DNA of 64,000 nucleotides from Microtetraspora niveoalba (GTDB lineage Bacteria > Actinomycetota > Actinomycetes > Streptosporangiales > Streptosporangiaceae): the NCBI RefSeq assembly GCF_001570405.1, contig NZ_BBYM01000018.1, forward strand, positions 1-64,000, written 5' to 3'. Numbering within the stretch: the stretch's first letter is position 1; every line of letters begins with the position of its first letter. Below, in pieces: positions 62,759-64,000 of the stretch. Under the pieces are notes generated by a model that saw only the letters and a program-made list of their open reading frames with translations, did no database searches and was not told the origin of the DNA. Made by a program: the position numbers and the translations under genes.

Positions 62759-63490
62759 TCACGATCGGCGCCGAGAGAACGCGCTGTTGAACTGCGTATC
62801 CATACTGAGGGGGAGATCCACCCCGATCAGACCCGCCCCCGCCGCGGCCGTCACCGCGTTGACGGACAGCGCGTTCCGCCCGCGCCCGGCGGCGATCTCG
62901 GTGGCACCGTGATCGAGAGTCCGGCCGGTGAACGCCGTCTGGGCGATCAGAACGGGCACGAACGCGGCGGGATCCGTGAAGGCCTCCTCCATCACCGACA
63001 GCAGCTCTGACGAGCGGAACACGGGGCTCCACGGCTCCCGTCCGGGCACGACGGGGAGGTCGCCGTCCGCGACCCCTGGCGCGCTCGTGTCGCGGATATG
63101 GGCGGCATCGTCCACGTCGCTGATGTATCCGGCCAGGATGCGCCCGGTGCTGGCAGGCCGTACGAATGACCCGGACGGCTTTCCGCCATGAATCCGCTCG
63201 GCCTGCAGATGGACGAACTCCGACGCGAGTTTCGCGGAGAGGTAACCGCGCGAGGGATTCCGCGACGAACCCTCGTGGTCGCGGAAGGTGAGCGTGGCGG
63301 CTTCCAGCGCTCCGCCCAGCGCGGCGCCGCCGTCGGCCATCCTGCGTTCCGTCAGGTAATGCCGCAACGCGGTGGGATCGCCGACGAAGAAATCCTGGGC
63401 CGCCTCGGCGTTCCGGCCGAGCGCGTCCATGAGCGCGACCATGACGCCGGGATCCGTGTTCAGCCGATATCTGGAAACGCGGTCGGCCAT
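62759..63490 (-). pseudogene. Truncated DUF6571-like protein gene
   Basis: From ATG 63490 the protein reads VMVALMDALGRNAEAAQDFF, TALRHYLTERRMADGGAALG and GALEAATLTFRDHEGSSRNP, the recurring pattern of DUF6571-like actinobacterial proteins (usually 500 aa or more). The same frame stays gene-like upstream to about 63640 (QAHLASARIRRTPDLWPSLY then GGFDAGFLVAVARKVD) but has no start codon before a TGA near 63643. A GTG at 63644 with a good GGAGG site is in a different frame. So the N-terminal half is lost and a frameshift separates start from body. Function of the family is unknown; it often sits near secretion-type WXG proteins. Confidence 0.6.
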
Positions 63491-63663
63491 GTCGACCTTC
63501 CTGGCGACGGCGACCAGGAACCCGGCGTCGAAACCGCCGTACAGCGACGGCCAGAGGTCCGGCGTCCGCCGAATTCTGGCCGAGGCGAGGTGCGCCTGAG
63601 GACGAACGGGCGCCGCGCCGGCCGCCGTTCTCCATATGGGTCACTCAGCCTCCGACCGTGCCG

Positions 63664-64000
63664 TCAGCCCCAGCCGAGATTCCCCAGGACAGGGGAGCCG
63701 GCGGCATCCCAGCCGATTTCGCCCTTCAGCAGCCCGGCGACCGCGTCACCGCACATCGCTATCGCGCTGCTGTTGATGAGCCCGCTCGACCCGGCGTACC
63801 CACAGGGCGCGAGAACCTCGTCGGGAACGGCCGGCCCGAAGGACGACACGCGCCTGTTCACGCGTTCGACAAGGTTCAGCACCACCGCCATCCGGTCCGG
63901 ATCGTCTCCGACGTACTCGTCCAGCCTGGCGCCCCTCCATGCTCCGTACGCGTCGTCGGTGGCCTGCAGACGCCAGTAGTCGCGGGCCTCGGCCAGCCAG
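63664..64000 (-). CDS. Partial hypothetical protein running off the right edge
   Basis: The frame is open from the window edge to a TGA at 63664: WLAEARDYWRLQATDDAYGA, then YVGDDPDRMAVVLNLVERVN, and a Gly/Ala-rich tail ending SPVLGNLGWG. At least 111 codons are inside. It lies about 20 bp upstream of the GTG (63644) of the broken DUF6571-like gene, same strand, as expected for an operon. No domain is recognised; a weakly hydrophobic stretch (SGLINSSAIAMCGDAVAGLL) is near the C terminus. Confidence 0.6.
   Translation of the reverse strand, partial: WLAEARDYWRLQATDDAYGAWRGARLDEYVGDDPDRMAVVLNLVERVNRRVSSFGPAVPDEVLAPCGYAGSSGLINSSAIAMCGDAVAGLLKGEIGWDAAGSPVLGNLGWG

Overview
The window is about 72% GC chromosomal DNA with many GTG starts, 4-bp ATGA/GTGA gene overlaps and long GC-rich stem-loops between convergent genes. 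With families such as an ECF41 sigma factor, a SARP/AfsR-type regulator, AztABCD zinc uptake and a DUF6571-like protein, this points to a filamentous actinomycete, most likely of the Streptosporangiales (Streptosporangium/Nonomuraea-like). The lineage is an inference; no rRNA is present. No rRNA, tRNA, CRISPR array, insertion sequence, origin or intact prophage was seen.

Layout. 0-8 kb: a BpsA-like aminopropyltransferase, phosphoglucomutase, an ECF41 sigma factor divergent from its carboxymuconolactone-decarboxylase partner, an arsI/arsR pair, then a short low-GC scar (DUF3592 gene between two broken genes). 7.9-16 kb: a LacI-controlled import and hydrolysis unit (ribose-type ABC transporter, phosphotriesterase-like enzyme, GATase1-like protein, nucleoside hydrolase) divergent from lacI-M20 peptidase. 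16-22.8 kb: two DUF3147-like membrane proteins, a DD-carboxypeptidase, a SARP-NB-ARC-TPR regulator broken by a one-base frameshift, an M23 peptidase and panD. 22.8-29.2 kb: a CUT1 sugar ABC transporter with three DasR-type (dre-like) sites, a DeoR regulator, and a PfkB kinase plus class II aldolase, together looking like (amino)sugar or tagatose-type catabolism. 29.2-35.9 kb: a CitA/DcuS-type two-component system divergent from tctCBA and an MFS gene. 37.6-41.9 kb: a seven-gene Mrp/Mbh-type cation antiporter module. 41.9-55.7 kb: an arabinose regulon (araBDA, a LacI-type regulator, a ChvE/xylose-type importer and a YtfQRT-YjfF-type importer). 56.2-61.8 kb: zinc uptake aztA / aztB-aztD-like-aztC-aztD. 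61.9-64 kb: a GntR/FCD regulator, a truncated DUF6571-like gene and a partial gene running off the right edge.

How parts work together. Five near-identical 14-bp operators (TGTKARCGYTMACA-like) sit at araB and at the promoters of both importers, so one LacI-type repressor probably links arabinose uptake and breakdown. In three ABC operons a stable stem-loop follows the solute-binding-protein gene, which would keep binding protein in excess over permease. The zinc cluster has a Zur-type palindrome over the divergent promoters, two AztD-like proteins instead of one, and a 72-bp array of six repeats at the start of aztC, each carrying an SD-like AAGG and an in-frame GTG/ATG.
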